From Sinorhizobium saheli (lineage in GTDB: Bacteria > Pseudomonadota > Alphaproteobacteria > Rhizobiales > Rhizobiaceae): a DNA stretch of 64,000 nucleotides. Position numbers and translations under genes: made by a program. Positions 17,542 to 25,700 of this stretch are shown piece by piece (positions within the stretch are counted from its first letter, which is position 1; every line of letters begins with the position of its first letter). The stretch spans positions 1 to 64,000 of the forward strand of contig NZ_LNQB01000060.1 in assembly GCF_001651875.1 (NCBI RefSeq), written 5' to 3'. The notes beneath the pieces were generated by a model. That model saw only the letters and a list, made by a program, of their open reading frames with translations, was not told the DNA's origin and did no database searches.

Positions 17542-18411
17542 ATGACATACACTCCATTTCAGCCCTTCCGTTGGCAATTGGGACACGGGCGCAGTCTCGA
17601 ACTCGGCCCGCGTGGCCTTTTGATGGCGATCATCAACGTCACGCCGGATTCCTTCTCCGACGGAGGACGTTTCGCCGATGCGGATGCGGCCGTCGCTGCG
17701 GCCTTGGGTGCGATCGAGGAAGGGGCCGACATCCTCGATATCGGCGGCGAATCCACGCGGCCGGACGCCGAGCCGGTGAACGCGGAGGAAGAACAGGCTC
17801 GCATCCTCCCCGTCATCGCGGCGCTCGCGCGGCAGACGCAGGCGATCATCTCCGTCGATACCTATCGCGCCGAGACCGCCCGGCTTGCGGTGAACGCCGG
17901 CGCCCATATCGTCAATGACGTGCATGGGCTGCAGCGCGAGCCGGCAATTGCGGCCGTGGCGGCCGAGACCGGGGCCGGCCTCTGCATCATGCATACGGGG
18001 CGCGATCGCCAGAAAGTCGAGGACGTCGTCGAGGACCAGTTTCATTTCCTCGGCCGCTCGCTGCAGATCGCCGCGGAGGCGGGCGTCAGGCGGGAGCAGA
18101 TCGTGCTCGATCCCGGCTTCGGCTTCGCCAAGGACACCGACGAGAACCTGGCATTGGTTGCCCGCTTCGAGGAATTGCATCGCCTGGCGCGGCCGTTCCT
18201 CGTCGGGACGTCGCGCAAGCGCTTCGTCGGCGCCGTGACGGGGCGCGAACCGCAGGCGCGCGACGTCGCCACGGCCGCGACGACCGCACTCCTGAGGGTC
18301 GCCGGCGCTGCGATATTTCGCGTACACGATGTCGCAATCAACAGGGATGCGTTGGCGATGGCCGATGCTATGCTGGCCGCGAAGAACAGCCGACGGGACA
18401 CGAAGCCATGA
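17542..18411 (+). CDS. folP: Dihydropteroate synthase
   Basis: 289 residues; condenses hydroxymethyl-dihydropterin pyrophosphate with p-aminobenzoate to give dihydropteroate, and is the target of sulfonamides. Signature segments are INVTPDSFSDGG (about 30), DIGGESTRP (about 72) and the phosphate-binding GTSRKRF near 225. I choose the ATG at 17542, preceded by CGGAAG, over the in-frame start at 17500, which adds 14 unconserved residues. First gene of folP-folB-folK; its stop overlaps the folB start by four bases (ATGA), implying translational coupling. Confidence 0.95.
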   Translation: MTYTPFQPFRWQLGHGRSLELGPRGLLMAIINVTPDSFSDGGRFADADAAVAAALGAIEEGADILDIGGESTRPDAEPVNAEEEQARILPVIAALARQTQAIISVDTYRAETARLAVNAGAHIVNDVHGLQREPAIAAVAAETGAGLCIMHTGRDRQKVEDVVEDQFHFLGRSLQIAAEAGVRREQIVLDPGFGFAKDTDENLALVARFEELHRLARPFLVGTSRKRFVGAVTGREPQARDVATAATTALLRVAGAAIFRVHDVAINRDALAMADAMLAAKNSRRDTKP

Positions 18412-18779
18412 CTGCGACCTATATCATCACCCTGAAAAACTGCGCGTTCTTTGCCCGCCACGGCGTGCTCGACGAGGAGGAGTTCCTCGGCCAGCGCTTC
18501 TTCGTCGATGCGGAACTCGAGGTGGAGCAGGGGACGGCACTCGTCGGGGACTGCATTGACGACACCGTGCACTACGGCATCGCCTTCGCCGAGATCGAGA
18601 GGATCATCACCGGACGGCGGCGGTATCTGATCGAGGCGCTGGCGCTGGAGGTCGCAAAAACGCTTTGCGCGCGCTTCCGCCAGGTCCGGCGGGCGAAAGT
18701 CTCGATCCGCAAGCCGAATGCGCCGGTGCCCGGCGTCCTCGATTACGTGGAAGTCACGGTCGAGCATGTCGTCGAATAA
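18408..18779 (+). CDS. folB: Dihydroneopterin aldolase
   Basis: 123 residues; splits dihydroneopterin into hydroxymethyl-dihydropterin and glycolaldehyde, the step supplying FolK. Recognisable family features are the opening segment LKNCAFFARHGVLDEE, with the catalytic-region tyrosine/phenylalanine and glutamate positions, and the later IEALALEVAK and VSIRKPNAPVPG. It overlaps folP by four bases and folK by fourteen bases, so the three are surely co-translated. Confidence 0.95.
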   Translation: MTATYIITLKNCAFFARHGVLDEEEFLGQRFFVDAELEVEQGTALVGDCIDDTVHYGIAFAEIERIITGRRRYLIEALALEVAKTLCARFRQVRRAKVSIRKPNAPVPGVLDYVEVTVEHVVE

Positions 18780-19290
18780 AGGCCCCCGGCGCGCGACGCT
18801 CGGTCTCGGCGGCAATCTCGGCGATCCGCGCCGGGCGATGGCCGAAGCCCTGCAGGCGCTTGACGCACGTCCGGATTGCCGGGTCGTTGCGGTTTCGCGG
18901 CTTTACCGCACGCCGCCCTGGGGCAAGACGGACCAGGACTGGTTCTTCAATGCCTGCGCCGAAGTCGAGACGACGCTCGATCCGGAGGCACTTCTCGATA
19001 CCTGTCTCGACATCGAGCAAGCCATGAAGCGCATTCGGAAGGAGCGCTGGGGACCACGGACCATCGACATCGATGTCCTGACCTTCGACGGCTTGCACAG
19101 GGTGAGCGAAAAGCTGGAATTGCCGCATCCGCGGATGACGGAGCGCGGCTTCGTGCTGATGCCGCTTGCCGATTTCGCGCCGGATCTGCGTGTCGAGGGC
19201 AGGACGGTGAGCGAATGGCTGCGGGACGCAGACCGCACCGGAATCGAGGTCGCCGACGAAGACGTCGGCTGGTGGCGCGCGCGGCACTGA
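18766..19290 (+). CDS. folK: 2-amino-4-hydroxy-6-hydroxymethyldihydropteridine pyrophosphokinase
   Basis: 174 residues; pyrophosphorylates the pterin substrate used by FolP. Conserved motifs: LGLGGNLGDP at the N-terminus, SRLYRTPPWG (about 45), and RWGPRTIDIDVLTFD (about 90), whose aspartates bind magnesium, then LPHPRMTERGFVL. The start at 18766 lies inside the end of folB, and the family's N-terminus begins here rather than at the in-frame upstream ATG. The gene order P-B-K means consecutive folate steps are encoded together. Confidence 0.95.
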   Translation: MSSNKGPRRATLGLGGNLGDPRRAMAEALQALDARPDCRVVAVSRLYRTPPWGKTDQDWFFNACAEVETTLDPEALLDTCLDIEQAMKRIRKERWGPRTIDIDVLTFDGLHRVSEKLELPHPRMTERGFVLMPLADFAPDLRVEGRTVSEWLRDADRTGIEVADEDVGWWRARH

Positions 19291-19315
19291 AAGGCGGTCG
19301 TTCTTCCAGACACAA

Positions 19316-19338
19316 AAGCCCGGCATTCGGCCGGGCTT
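19316..19338. terminator. Bidirectional terminator between folK and the convergent gene
   Basis: Nine-base perfect stem AAGCCCGGC/GCCGGGCTT with a five-base loop, between converging genes. Confidence 0.8.
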
Positions 19339-19363
19339 CTATTCGGTTGGCTTACAAAGGCCT

Positions 19364-19915
19364 TTACTTGATCGAGCCGACCGTGATGCTGTCCGTCTGC
19401 CGGTTGAGGCTGACGCCGATGACCGGAACCATGGTTTCCTCGACCTTCACCGAGATCGTGATGTTCATGGTTCCCTCGTCCTGAAGGCGGGCGATCATTG
19501 CGCCGTTGAGCTGCTTGCGGTTGATGCCGACGACCACCTTGTCCTTGGCGACATTGCCGGACACGACGTTGAGCCCTTTGCCGTCGGCACCATCGAGAAA
19601 CTTTCCGGTATAGCTGTTGCCCTTCTGCGTGATCGTTGCGGACATCGGCTGCTTGAACACGCCGACCCGGCAGAAGCCGTCGAGCTTCAGCCCGGCGCCG
19701 TCGCCCGGCGTCGGCACGCCGGTGAGGTCGCAGGTGAACTTCGTGCCCTTGTACTTGCCGGCGACGATTTCGCCCGGACCCTTCCATTGGCCTGCTACCC
19801 TTTCGAAGAAGGCCTTGTCGCGCGCCCCCGAGGATGCCGGCGTCGCAAGGCCGGCGGTGGCGACGAGCGCGACAGCGGCAAGGCCGCGAGCGATCAAAGA
19901 TGGGCGCGAGAACAT
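19364..19915 (-). CDS. Secreted protein of unknown function
   Basis: 183 residues with a clear signal peptide (cleavage after about residue 30, near PASSGA). The mature part begins with a segment FFERVAGQWKGPGEIVAGKYKGTKFTC and is rich in beta strands and glycine, with two cysteines that could pair, resembling a small lipocalin- or beta-barrel-like periplasmic domain; I do not recognise a characterised family. Transcribed alone, convergent with folK, with a 108-base gap to the ycjF-type gene upstream. Confidence 0.75.
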   Translation of the reverse strand: MFSRPSLIARGLAAVALVATAGLATPASSGARDKAFFERVAGQWKGPGEIVAGKYKGTKFTCDLTGVPTPGDGAGLKLDGFCRVGVFKQPMSATITQKGNSYTGKFLDGADGKGLNVVSGNVAKDKVVVGINRKQLNGAMIARLQDEGTMNITISVKVEETMVPVIGVSLNRQTDSITVGSIK

Positions 19916-20023
19916 GAACGATCCTCGATGGGTCTATGTGCAAATCTGGTAATCACATTTGCGCGAAAATGGTTAATGGAGGGTTTCATCATCGCTCATA
20001 TACGGCCCGGCGGAAAGCACCGT

Positions 20024-21103
20024 TCAGCCCTCGCGCGACGTTTCCGCTCGCGCTGCGCCCGGCGCCAGATCGGCAAGGAAATCGCCGATGCCGGGGCGCT
20101 TCAGCGCCCGGAACGGCATGGGCCGGCAGAGATCCATCGCCGCGATTCCGATGCGCGCGGTCATCAGGCCGTTGATCACGCCTTCGCCAAGCCGGGCCGA
20201 AAGCTTGGACGCGAGACCGTGGCCGAGGATCTGCTGGACGAGGCTGTCGCCGACGGCGATGGAGCCGGTGACCGCCAGATGCGCGATGACGTCCCGCATC
20301 AGCCGCAGGAGGCCGAGCGTGCCGGGGCGGCCGCCGTAAAGTTCGGCCATCGCCCGGATCATGCGCGCAGACTCGTAAAGGACGTAGCCGAGATCGACGA
20401 GCGCGCGCGGGCTGACGGCGGTGACGACGGATACGCGCTTGGATGCGGCAAGGATGATCCGGCGCGCCTCGCGGTCGAGCGGCATCAGCAGTTCACGCTC
20501 GGCCAACTCGACGAGATGCGGAGCATCGATGATCTCCTCCTCCGTTTCGGCAAGACGCGCGCGGCCCCTGGCGGTGCGGGGATTGGCGGCGAGCAGGTGC
20601 ACGAGCCTCGCCGTCGCGGCGCGTGCGGCCTTGGTCTTTCCCGTACCGGCGGCTAAGGCGACATCGGCCTTGAGCTCTTGTATCGCCGTCAGTTGCATGA
20701 GCCCGGAGAGTTCACGGGCGACCACGACGAGGAAGGCGAGGGCCCCGATCGCCACGACCCCGATCGCCGCGTAGCCGAGCCAATCGGCGCGCGAAAAGAG
20801 GTCGCGAACGAGGCGATCGATCCAGAGCCCGATCGCCAGCGACAACAGGATCCCGAATGCGCCCGCGGCCACCTTGCCGAAGGAGAGGCGCCGGCGCCGT
20901 GGGTGGGCCTCCGGCGCCTTGAGCGCGTCGATCGCCGCTGTCGTCTCGATGAACGGGTCGTCCGCATCGGCCGTCATCACCACCCTGTCGCCGAAGCTTG
21001 CCGGTGCGCGTCGCGGCTGTTGCTCGGGCCGTTCGGTGCGCGCTTCGGGTTCGACGGGAAAGGCGGCCGGCTTGCGCCGGCGGTCCTTGAACTCATCATT
21101 CAT
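20024..21103 (-). CDS. ycjF: YcjF/TIGR01620-family inner membrane protein (DUF697)
   Basis: 359 residues. A charged cytoplasmic N-terminus (1-85) precedes two membrane helices (about 92-145) and a C-terminal DUF697-like helical domain that includes GDSLVQQILGHGLASKLSAR. It is the partner of YcjX: the two genes overlap by four bases (ATGA), as in many proteobacteria, where the pair is part of stress- or phage-shock-associated regulons. The molecular role is unknown. Confidence 0.85.
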   Translation of the reverse strand: MNDEFKDRRRKPAAFPVEPEARTERPEQQPRRAPASFGDRVVMTADADDPFIETTAAIDALKAPEAHPRRRRLSFGKVAAGAFGILLSLAIGLWIDRLVRDLFSRADWLGYAAIGVVAIGALAFLVVVARELSGLMQLTAIQELKADVALAAGTGKTKAARAATARLVHLLAANPRTARGRARLAETEEEIIDAPHLVELAERELLMPLDREARRIILAASKRVSVVTAVSPRALVDLGYVLYESARMIRAMAELYGGRPGTLGLLRLMRDVIAHLAVTGSIAVGDSLVQQILGHGLASKLSARLGEGVINGLMTARIGIAAMDLCRPMPFRALKRPGIGDFLADLAPGAARAETSREG

Positions 21104-22590
21104 GCCAGGCGATCTCCGAGCAGGAACTGCATGGCCCGGTCGAGCCGGATATGCGGGACGGAAAGCTTCAGGCCGCCGCGCGTCTCTTCGAGGTGCGGTG
21201 GCCGGAAGCGGACGAAGTTGATGTCCGGCATTGCCGCAGTTCCTGCGGCGATCGCCCGGGTATCTGTGTCGACAGGCTCAAAAAGCACTTCAGGTTCTTC
21301 CGGCAAGTCACCGGGGAATATCGCTGTTTTCCGTTCGCCATCGAAGACCTCGCCATTGATCTTCTCGCCGGTGATCGGCGTGCCGACAATCACCGGCAGG
21401 CGATGGCCGTCATGATTGACCGTCGCCTCTCGCGTCGCCCTCACCGAGGCGAGCGCCATGACTTCGAGGCCGGCGCCGCTCATCCCGATCCGTTCGGTCG
21501 CGCGGCCGACGAGGCGTGCGGCGATGCGCTCGAGCCGATCATGGCTTTCGTGATGCAGGTGATCGGCCTTCGTGGCGGCGATGAGCACCTTGTCGATGCG
21601 GCGCGTGAGCAGGGAGGAGAGCCAGGAATTGACGCCGGGGCGAAAGCAGGCGAGCACGTCGGCGAGCGCCTGCTCCAGATCCTTCAGCGCCTCTGGCCCG
21701 CGATTGATCGCCTGGAGCGCGTCGACGAGGACGATCTGGCGGTCGAGGCGGGCGAAATGCTCGCGGAAGAACGGCTTCACCACATGCGTCTTATAGGCCT
21801 CGTATCGCCGCTCCATCATCGCCCAGAGCGACCCCTTCGGCGCCCGCCCGGCGGGCAGGCCCGGCAGCGGCGAGAAGGTGAGCGCCGGCGAACCTTCGAG
21901 GTCGCCCGGCATCAGAAATCGGCCCGGCGGCAGCGTCGACAGCGAGCGGTGGTCCTCCTTGCAGGCCTTGAGATAGGCGGTGAAGCTCTCGGCGAGGCGG
22001 CGTGCGCTGCCTTCATCCGCCACCGCCTCCGCTCCGATCGAGGCGGCCAGGTCAAGCCAGTCGCGCGAGAGCGCGGCCCGGGTCCCTTCACGCGCACGCC
22101 GAACGGTCGCGTCGCTGAACTGGTGGAAATCCTGGGCGAGCAGCGGCAGGTCGAGCAGCCATTCGCCCGGATAGTCGACGATGTCGACCGACAAGCGCCC
22201 GGAGGAGAACAACCTGCCCCAGCCGCTCGCACTTTCGTAGTCGAGCGTGATGCGCAACTGCGAAATCGCCCGGGTAGACTCCGGCCAGGCGCGGTCGCGG
22301 ACGAGGGCGGCGATATGATCTTCGTACTGGAAGCGCGGCACGGCATCGTCGGGCTGCGGTTCGAGCCGGATCCTGGAAACGCGGCCGGAGCGAACCGGCT
22401 CGAACAATGGCAGGCGGCCGCCGTTCATAAGATTGTGCACGAGCGAGGAGATGAACACGGTCTTGCCGGCGCGGGAAAGGCCGGTGACGCCGAGCCTGAT
22501 GGTGGGATTGACGAGCCCGGCGGCGCGATCGGCGAGATTGTCCAGCGCGATCAGCGCGTCGTCTTTGAGGCTGGTCAGAATGGGCGCCAA
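21100..22590 (-). CDS. ycjX: YcjX-family P-loop protein (DUF463), TTG start
   Basis: 496 residues of the YcjX/DUF463 family of GTPase-like proteins. The P-loop GLSRAGKT lies at 37-44, and a DYPGEWLLDLPLL segment corresponds to the switch region. The only start that keeps the P-loop is the TTG at 22590 (there is no in-frame ATG before it), supported by GAAGGAA eight bases upstream. The use of TTG may reduce expression. It is translationally coupled to the downstream ycjF-type gene. Confidence 0.88.
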   Translation of the reverse strand: MAPILTSLKDDALIALDNLADRAAGLVNPTIRLGVTGLSRAGKTVFISSLVHNLMNGGRLPLFEPVRSGRVSRIRLEPQPDDAVPRFQYEDHIAALVRDRAWPESTRAISQLRITLDYESASGWGRLFSSGRLSVDIVDYPGEWLLDLPLLAQDFHQFSDATVRRAREGTRAALSRDWLDLAASIGAEAVADEGSARRLAESFTAYLKACKEDHRSLSTLPPGRFLMPGDLEGSPALTFSPLPGLPAGRAPKGSLWAMMERRYEAYKTHVVKPFFREHFARLDRQIVLVDALQAINRGPEALKDLEQALADVLACFRPGVNSWLSSLLTRRIDKVLIAATKADHLHHESHDRLERIAARLVGRATERIGMSGAGLEVMALASVRATREATVNHDGHRLPVIVGTPITGEKINGEVFDGERKTAIFPGDLPEEPEVLFEPVDTDTRAIAAGTAAMPDINFVRFRPPHLEETRGGLKLSVPHIRLDRAMQFLLGDRLA

Positions 22591-22773
22591 GTGTTCTCGT
22601 TCCTTCGGGAATGATTCAGCGGTGTAGCGTCATTGCCGACCCTCGGCGTCCGAAAAGACGTGTCTTTAGGAGCTATGCCATCCACATTGCTTGAGCGCGA
22701 TATAGGGATTGTTTCCGTCGACGCAACGATGCGATGCGCTCCGGACCGGATTCGACGCAGACGGAACAAGGAT

Positions 22774-23310
22774 TCATCGGCTCTCGGTCGCTTCGGAGGC
22801 CGGCACCAGCAATCGCGACAGCGTTGCGGTCCAGATCGCGCCGGTCGTGGGGCGGGTGGAGAAGTCGACGGCCGCCAGGCAGGCCGGAGGATAGCCGTCA
22901 CGGAGGACTGCCGCGGCGCGTTCCTCGCCGAGCGCCTGATGGAAGAACTCCTCGATCATCGGATTGTGTCCGATCAGCATCAGCGAGGACCGATCGGAAT
23001 GCGCTTCGACAAGCTCGGCGTAGATGCTCGTCGGGCCGGTATAGAGCGGATCGAGATAGCGGATATCGACGTCGGCCTCGAGCGAACGAAGGAGCGGTTC
23101 GGCAGTCTGGCGGCACCGCGTCGCGGTTGAGCACAGGATCAGGTCCGGCCTGATGCCGTGATCGGCGGCAGCATTCGCGATGAGTTCCGCCTCGCTGCGA
23201 CCGGTCTCGTTGAGGGCGCGGTCGAAATCCCGTTGACCAGGCATCGCCCAGCCCGAGCGGGCGTGGCGGAGAAGAAAGAGGCGGAAGGCCGGGACTGCGC
23301 TGTCTTGCAT
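22774..23310 (-). CDS. SixA-like histidine phosphatase family protein
   Basis: 178 residues of the histidine phosphatase (phosphoglycerate mutase-like) superfamily, SixA branch. The nucleophile motif is LFLLRHARSGW near 12-22; the second conserved histidine is in LMLIGHNPMIEEF, and an STATRCRQTAEPL segment gives the phosphate-binding arginine. SixA dephosphorylates Hpt domains in E. coli, which is notable as an orphan Hpt protein is encoded 7 kb away, but the link is only conceptual. Confidence 0.88.
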   Translation of the reverse strand: MQDSAVPAFRLFLLRHARSGWAMPGQRDFDRALNETGRSEAELIANAAADHGIRPDLILCSTATRCRQTAEPLLRSLEADVDIRYLDPLYTGPTSIYAELVEAHSDRSSLMLIGHNPMIEEFFHQALGEERAAAVLRDGYPPACLAAVDFSTRPTTGAIWTATLSRLLVPASEATESR

Positions 23311-23631
23311 CTATCTATCCGGTGCTCGAATGCGCTCGATCGGAATGATCTGCCCGCGGCGGCAGCTCAAACATCCCGGTGGCGTCGCTAACCTTGTCCC
23401 GCCGGTTGGCGCAAAGATCAAGCCGTGCCTCGCGTTTTCCCGAGCGGATGCGTCTGGAAGCGACACGGGGCGGGACCCATGTCGCAAACGGAATGCCGCC
23501 GGGTTCCGCGCGCCTGCTCCTCCATCGGTTCCGGCGGCAGGACCGTGATCAAGTATTTGTGTGTAATTTTGATGAAATATTAGCCGGTTAGCCTGAAAGG
23601 GGAGCAACGTTGATATGCCCTAAAGCGGCGG

Positions 23632-23661
23632 CTTGAATCAGAGCTTCCATAGGTCTATACA
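23632..23661 (+). promoter_or_regulatory. Probable sigma-70 type promoter of dksA
   Basis: TTGAAT at 23633-23638, exactly 17 bases, then TATACA at 23656-23661. The predicted transcript would start near 23668, giving a leader of about 28 bases before the TTG start. The remainder of the 385-base gap 23311-23632 shows no supportable gene. Confidence 0.65.
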
Positions 23662-23695
23662 CCGCCGCAATGAGATGTTCTTCAGGAGAATCGCG

Positions 23696-24115
23696 TTGAG
23701 TGAGAAGATCGATCTTAGTACCTATGTCCTCTCCGAGGACGAGGAATTCATGAATGCAAACCACCGGGCATATTTTCGAGCAAAGCTGAATGCCTGGAAA
23801 AACGACATCCTTCGCGAAGCCCGCGAGACCTTGGATCACTTGGCAGAGGAGAGCGCCAATCATCCTGATCTCGCGGATCGTGCCTCCTCCGAAACCGACC
23901 GGGCCATCGAATTGCGTGCCCGGGATCGCCAGCGCAAGCTGATCGCCAAGATCGATGCCGCGTTGCAGCGGCTCGACGAGGGGACCTACGGGTACTGCGA
24001 GGAGACCGGCGAACCTATCGGCCTGAAGCGCCTCGACGCCCGGCCGATCGCCACTCTCTCGATCGAGGCGCAGGAGCGTCACGAGCGTCGCGAGAAGGTT
24101 TATCGGGACGAATAA
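23696..24115 (+). CDS. dksA: RNA polymerase-binding transcription factor DksA, TTG start
   Basis: 139 residues. DksA enters the RNA polymerase secondary channel and acts with ppGpp in stringent control. The start is TTG at 23696, preceded by AGGAGA at ideal spacing; the upstream in-frame ATG at 23675 lacks such a site and adds residues outside the family. The coiled-coil tip residues D58, D61 and A63 (HPDLADRA) are kept. The C-terminal zinc finger is not: of the four usual cysteines only C101 remains, the others being Thr, Ser and Ala. Similar one-cysteine DksA proteins are known in alphaproteobacteria such as Rhodobacter sphaeroides. Confidence 0.93.
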   Translation: MSEKIDLSTYVLSEDEEFMNANHRAYFRAKLNAWKNDILREARETLDHLAEESANHPDLADRASSETDRAIELRARDRQRKLIAKIDAALQRLDEGTYGYCEETGEPIGLKRLDARPIATLSIEAQERHERREKVYRDE

Positions 24116-24144
24116 GCACCGGACATTTGCCGGCGCTCCAAATC

Positions 24145-24177
24145 AAACGGCGCGGTCCTGACCGCGCCGTTTCTTTT
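24145..24177 (+). terminator. Rho-independent terminator of dksA
   Basis: Long GC-rich inverted repeat AAACGGCGCGGTC/GACCGCGCCGTTT followed by CTTTTT, 30 bases after the dksA stop. Confidence 0.9.
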
Positions 24178-24235
24178 TGCCCCGAGCCGCCAATGGAAAC
24201 GGATGTGCCGGTCGCGGCCGCAGCCCTCCCTCTTT

Positions 24236-24338
24236 TAGAGCGGGATGCACGCACATGCGTTCGCGCCACCGCTCTATCTGCCTGTTCTTGCCGAATTTGT
24301 GCGAGGTCAGGTGATTCCACCTGACTGCAAATGCTCTA
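24236..24338 (-). repeat. RIME-like intergenic element, complete copy
   Basis: About 103 bases. On the minus strand it begins TAGAGCATTTGCAG, has the palindrome TCAGGTG/CACCTGA, a middle GCACAAAT word and a distal inverted region GCGCGAACGCATGTGCGTGC ending in CCGCTCTA. Its first three bases are the stop codon of the FliO-like gene. Confidence 0.75.
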
Positions 24339-25325
24339 GGGGCGACGGCCTGCGGAGATATCGGCCAGCATACGGGTCATCTCTTCCTCGATCGTCGGTT
24401 CCTTGCGCGTGTCTTCCGGCCGCGCGCCTCCCGGCGCGGCTCCGAGCACCGGCTCCTGGCGGGCGGCCGGCGCCGGCCGGCTCTCCGGCCGCGGTGCGAC
24501 CACGGGCGTGAGGCGCTGGAGATCGCCGCTGATCTCCGCATCGAGCATCCGCTCGAAATCGTCCGCGGTGTCGGGTGCGGCGGCGCGGACCGGAATAGGC
24601 TGCGCTTGGAGCGGCTGCGGTTGCGGCTGTGCCGGCCTGAAGGGCTCGGCGGCCGGCGGCGGCGCCGGTCGCTCGGCTGCAACAGGTTGCGCCATCGGCA
24701 GCACGCGGTCGTGCGCGGTAGCGAAAACATCGGTGGAGACGGGCGAAACGGCGGATGGCGGCGGCGTGGGCCGGGCGGGCGCCGGTTGCGGTGCCGCTGC
24801 GACGGGCGTTTGGGGTCGTTGCTCGACCGCAGGGCGTGGCGCCACGGGCTCGGCGCGCTGCACCGGCTCGCTCGGCTGCACCGGTTGGCGAACGGGCTCG
24901 ACGGTTTCGACACGGGCCGGGGTGGGCGGCGGAACGGGGAGCGGTTTCGGTTCCGGCGGCGCCGCCGCGATCGGTGTTTCGGCGACCTTCGGTTCCGGCG
25001 CAGGACGGATGTCGGCCTGAGCGGCGTCGGCCGCCTCCTCAGCCACGATGCGGCTTTCAATGACGATGTCGGTCGGGCCGCCGATCATGATCAGATGCTC
25101 GACATCGTCGCGGCGCACGAGAACGAGCCGCCGGCGCGTGTCCACGGCAGCGGCATCGAGCACCGCCAGCCGCGGCTGCCGGTTCTTGCCGCCGCGCACG
25201 AAGGGCGAAGAAGGCCGGCTGCGCATGATCCAGAGCACGGCCAGGAGGCACAAGAGGCCGACGGCAACCGCTCCGGCGGCGATCATGAACCTGCTGCCAT
25301 TGTCTGCCAGGATCGTTTCTATCAT
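24336..25325 (-). CDS. FliO-like flagellar biosynthesis protein with long Pro-rich tail
   Basis: 329 residues. A short periplasmic start, one membrane helix (about 13-35) and a small conserved domain with RRLVLVRRDDVEHLIMIGG match FliO (PF04347-like), which helps assemble the flagellar export gate. From about residue 100 to 310 the chain is extremely rich in Pro, Ala, Gln and Glu, with no domain, then a short acidic helix EEEMTRML. FliO normally lies next to fliP/fliQ, but no flagellar gene is near, so assignment to flagella is uncertain. The last codon abuts a RIME-like element that supplies the stop. The 375-base gap upstream (25326-25700) holds the repeat at 25549-25652 and the cckA leader; I see no gene in it. 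Confidence 0.7.
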   Translation of the reverse strand: MIETILADNGSRFMIAAGAVAVGLLCLLAVLWIMRSRPSSPFVRGGKNRQPRLAVLDAAAVDTRRRLVLVRRDDVEHLIMIGGPTDIVIESRIVAEEAADAAQADIRPAPEPKVAETPIAAAPPEPKPLPVPPPTPARVETVEPVRQPVQPSEPVQRAEPVAPRPAVEQRPQTPVAAAPQPAPARPTPPPSAVSPVSTDVFATAHDRVLPMAQPVAAERPAPPPAAEPFRPAQPQPQPLQAQPIPVRAAAPDTADDFERMLDAEISGDLQRLTPVVAPRPESRPAPAARQEPVLGAAPGGARPEDTRKEPTIEEEMTRMLADISAGRRP

Positions 25326-25548
25326 CGGCTGAACTCCTTACTGCCGTCCGGATGGCAGCATTTGACGGCTTTTTTCGGGCTGGAACAAGCTTCGGGCCGA
25401 CATTCCCTGTGAATTGACCGCGGCGCTTCCTCCGGGACGCTTTTTGCTGTTATCTCTGATTGTTAAAGATGATTCCAGTCCGATTGGCCGGAGCAGGGAG
25501 GGCGGCTACTCGTTCCGCTACGATGCCGTCGGACACCGGCCGCCGCAG

Positions 25549-25652
25549 AGTTTCCTTAAATCGGGATCGTTTTGGGGGTAAATTATGCGGCAATTCAAGG
25601 TATTACAGCGGCCTGTGTGCGTCCGCAGGGATGCGCGGCGCTGCAAGCATGC
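25549..25652. repeat. Degenerate palindromic intergenic repeat in the cckA leader
   Basis: Shares with 31938-32037 the order: AAATCG-type palindrome, ATGCGG/ATGCGT, TTCAAGG/TTCAAAG, then TTACAGCG ... GCGCGGCGCTG. The outer arms TTACAGCG and CGCTGcaA form an imperfect inverted repeat. This copy is more decayed than the one after recA and ends about 50 bases before the cckA start codon. Confidence 0.6.
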
Positions 25653-25700
25653 GGGATCTCGCCGGTGCGGCGGCATGACCCGGCAGCAGGTGAGGACCCG

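Noticed and set aside
23311-23607. Minus-strand 98-codon frame upstream of dksA
   Set aside because: No ribosome binding site or family, no sign of domains; overlaps a region with frames on both strands typical of GC-rich non-coding sequence.
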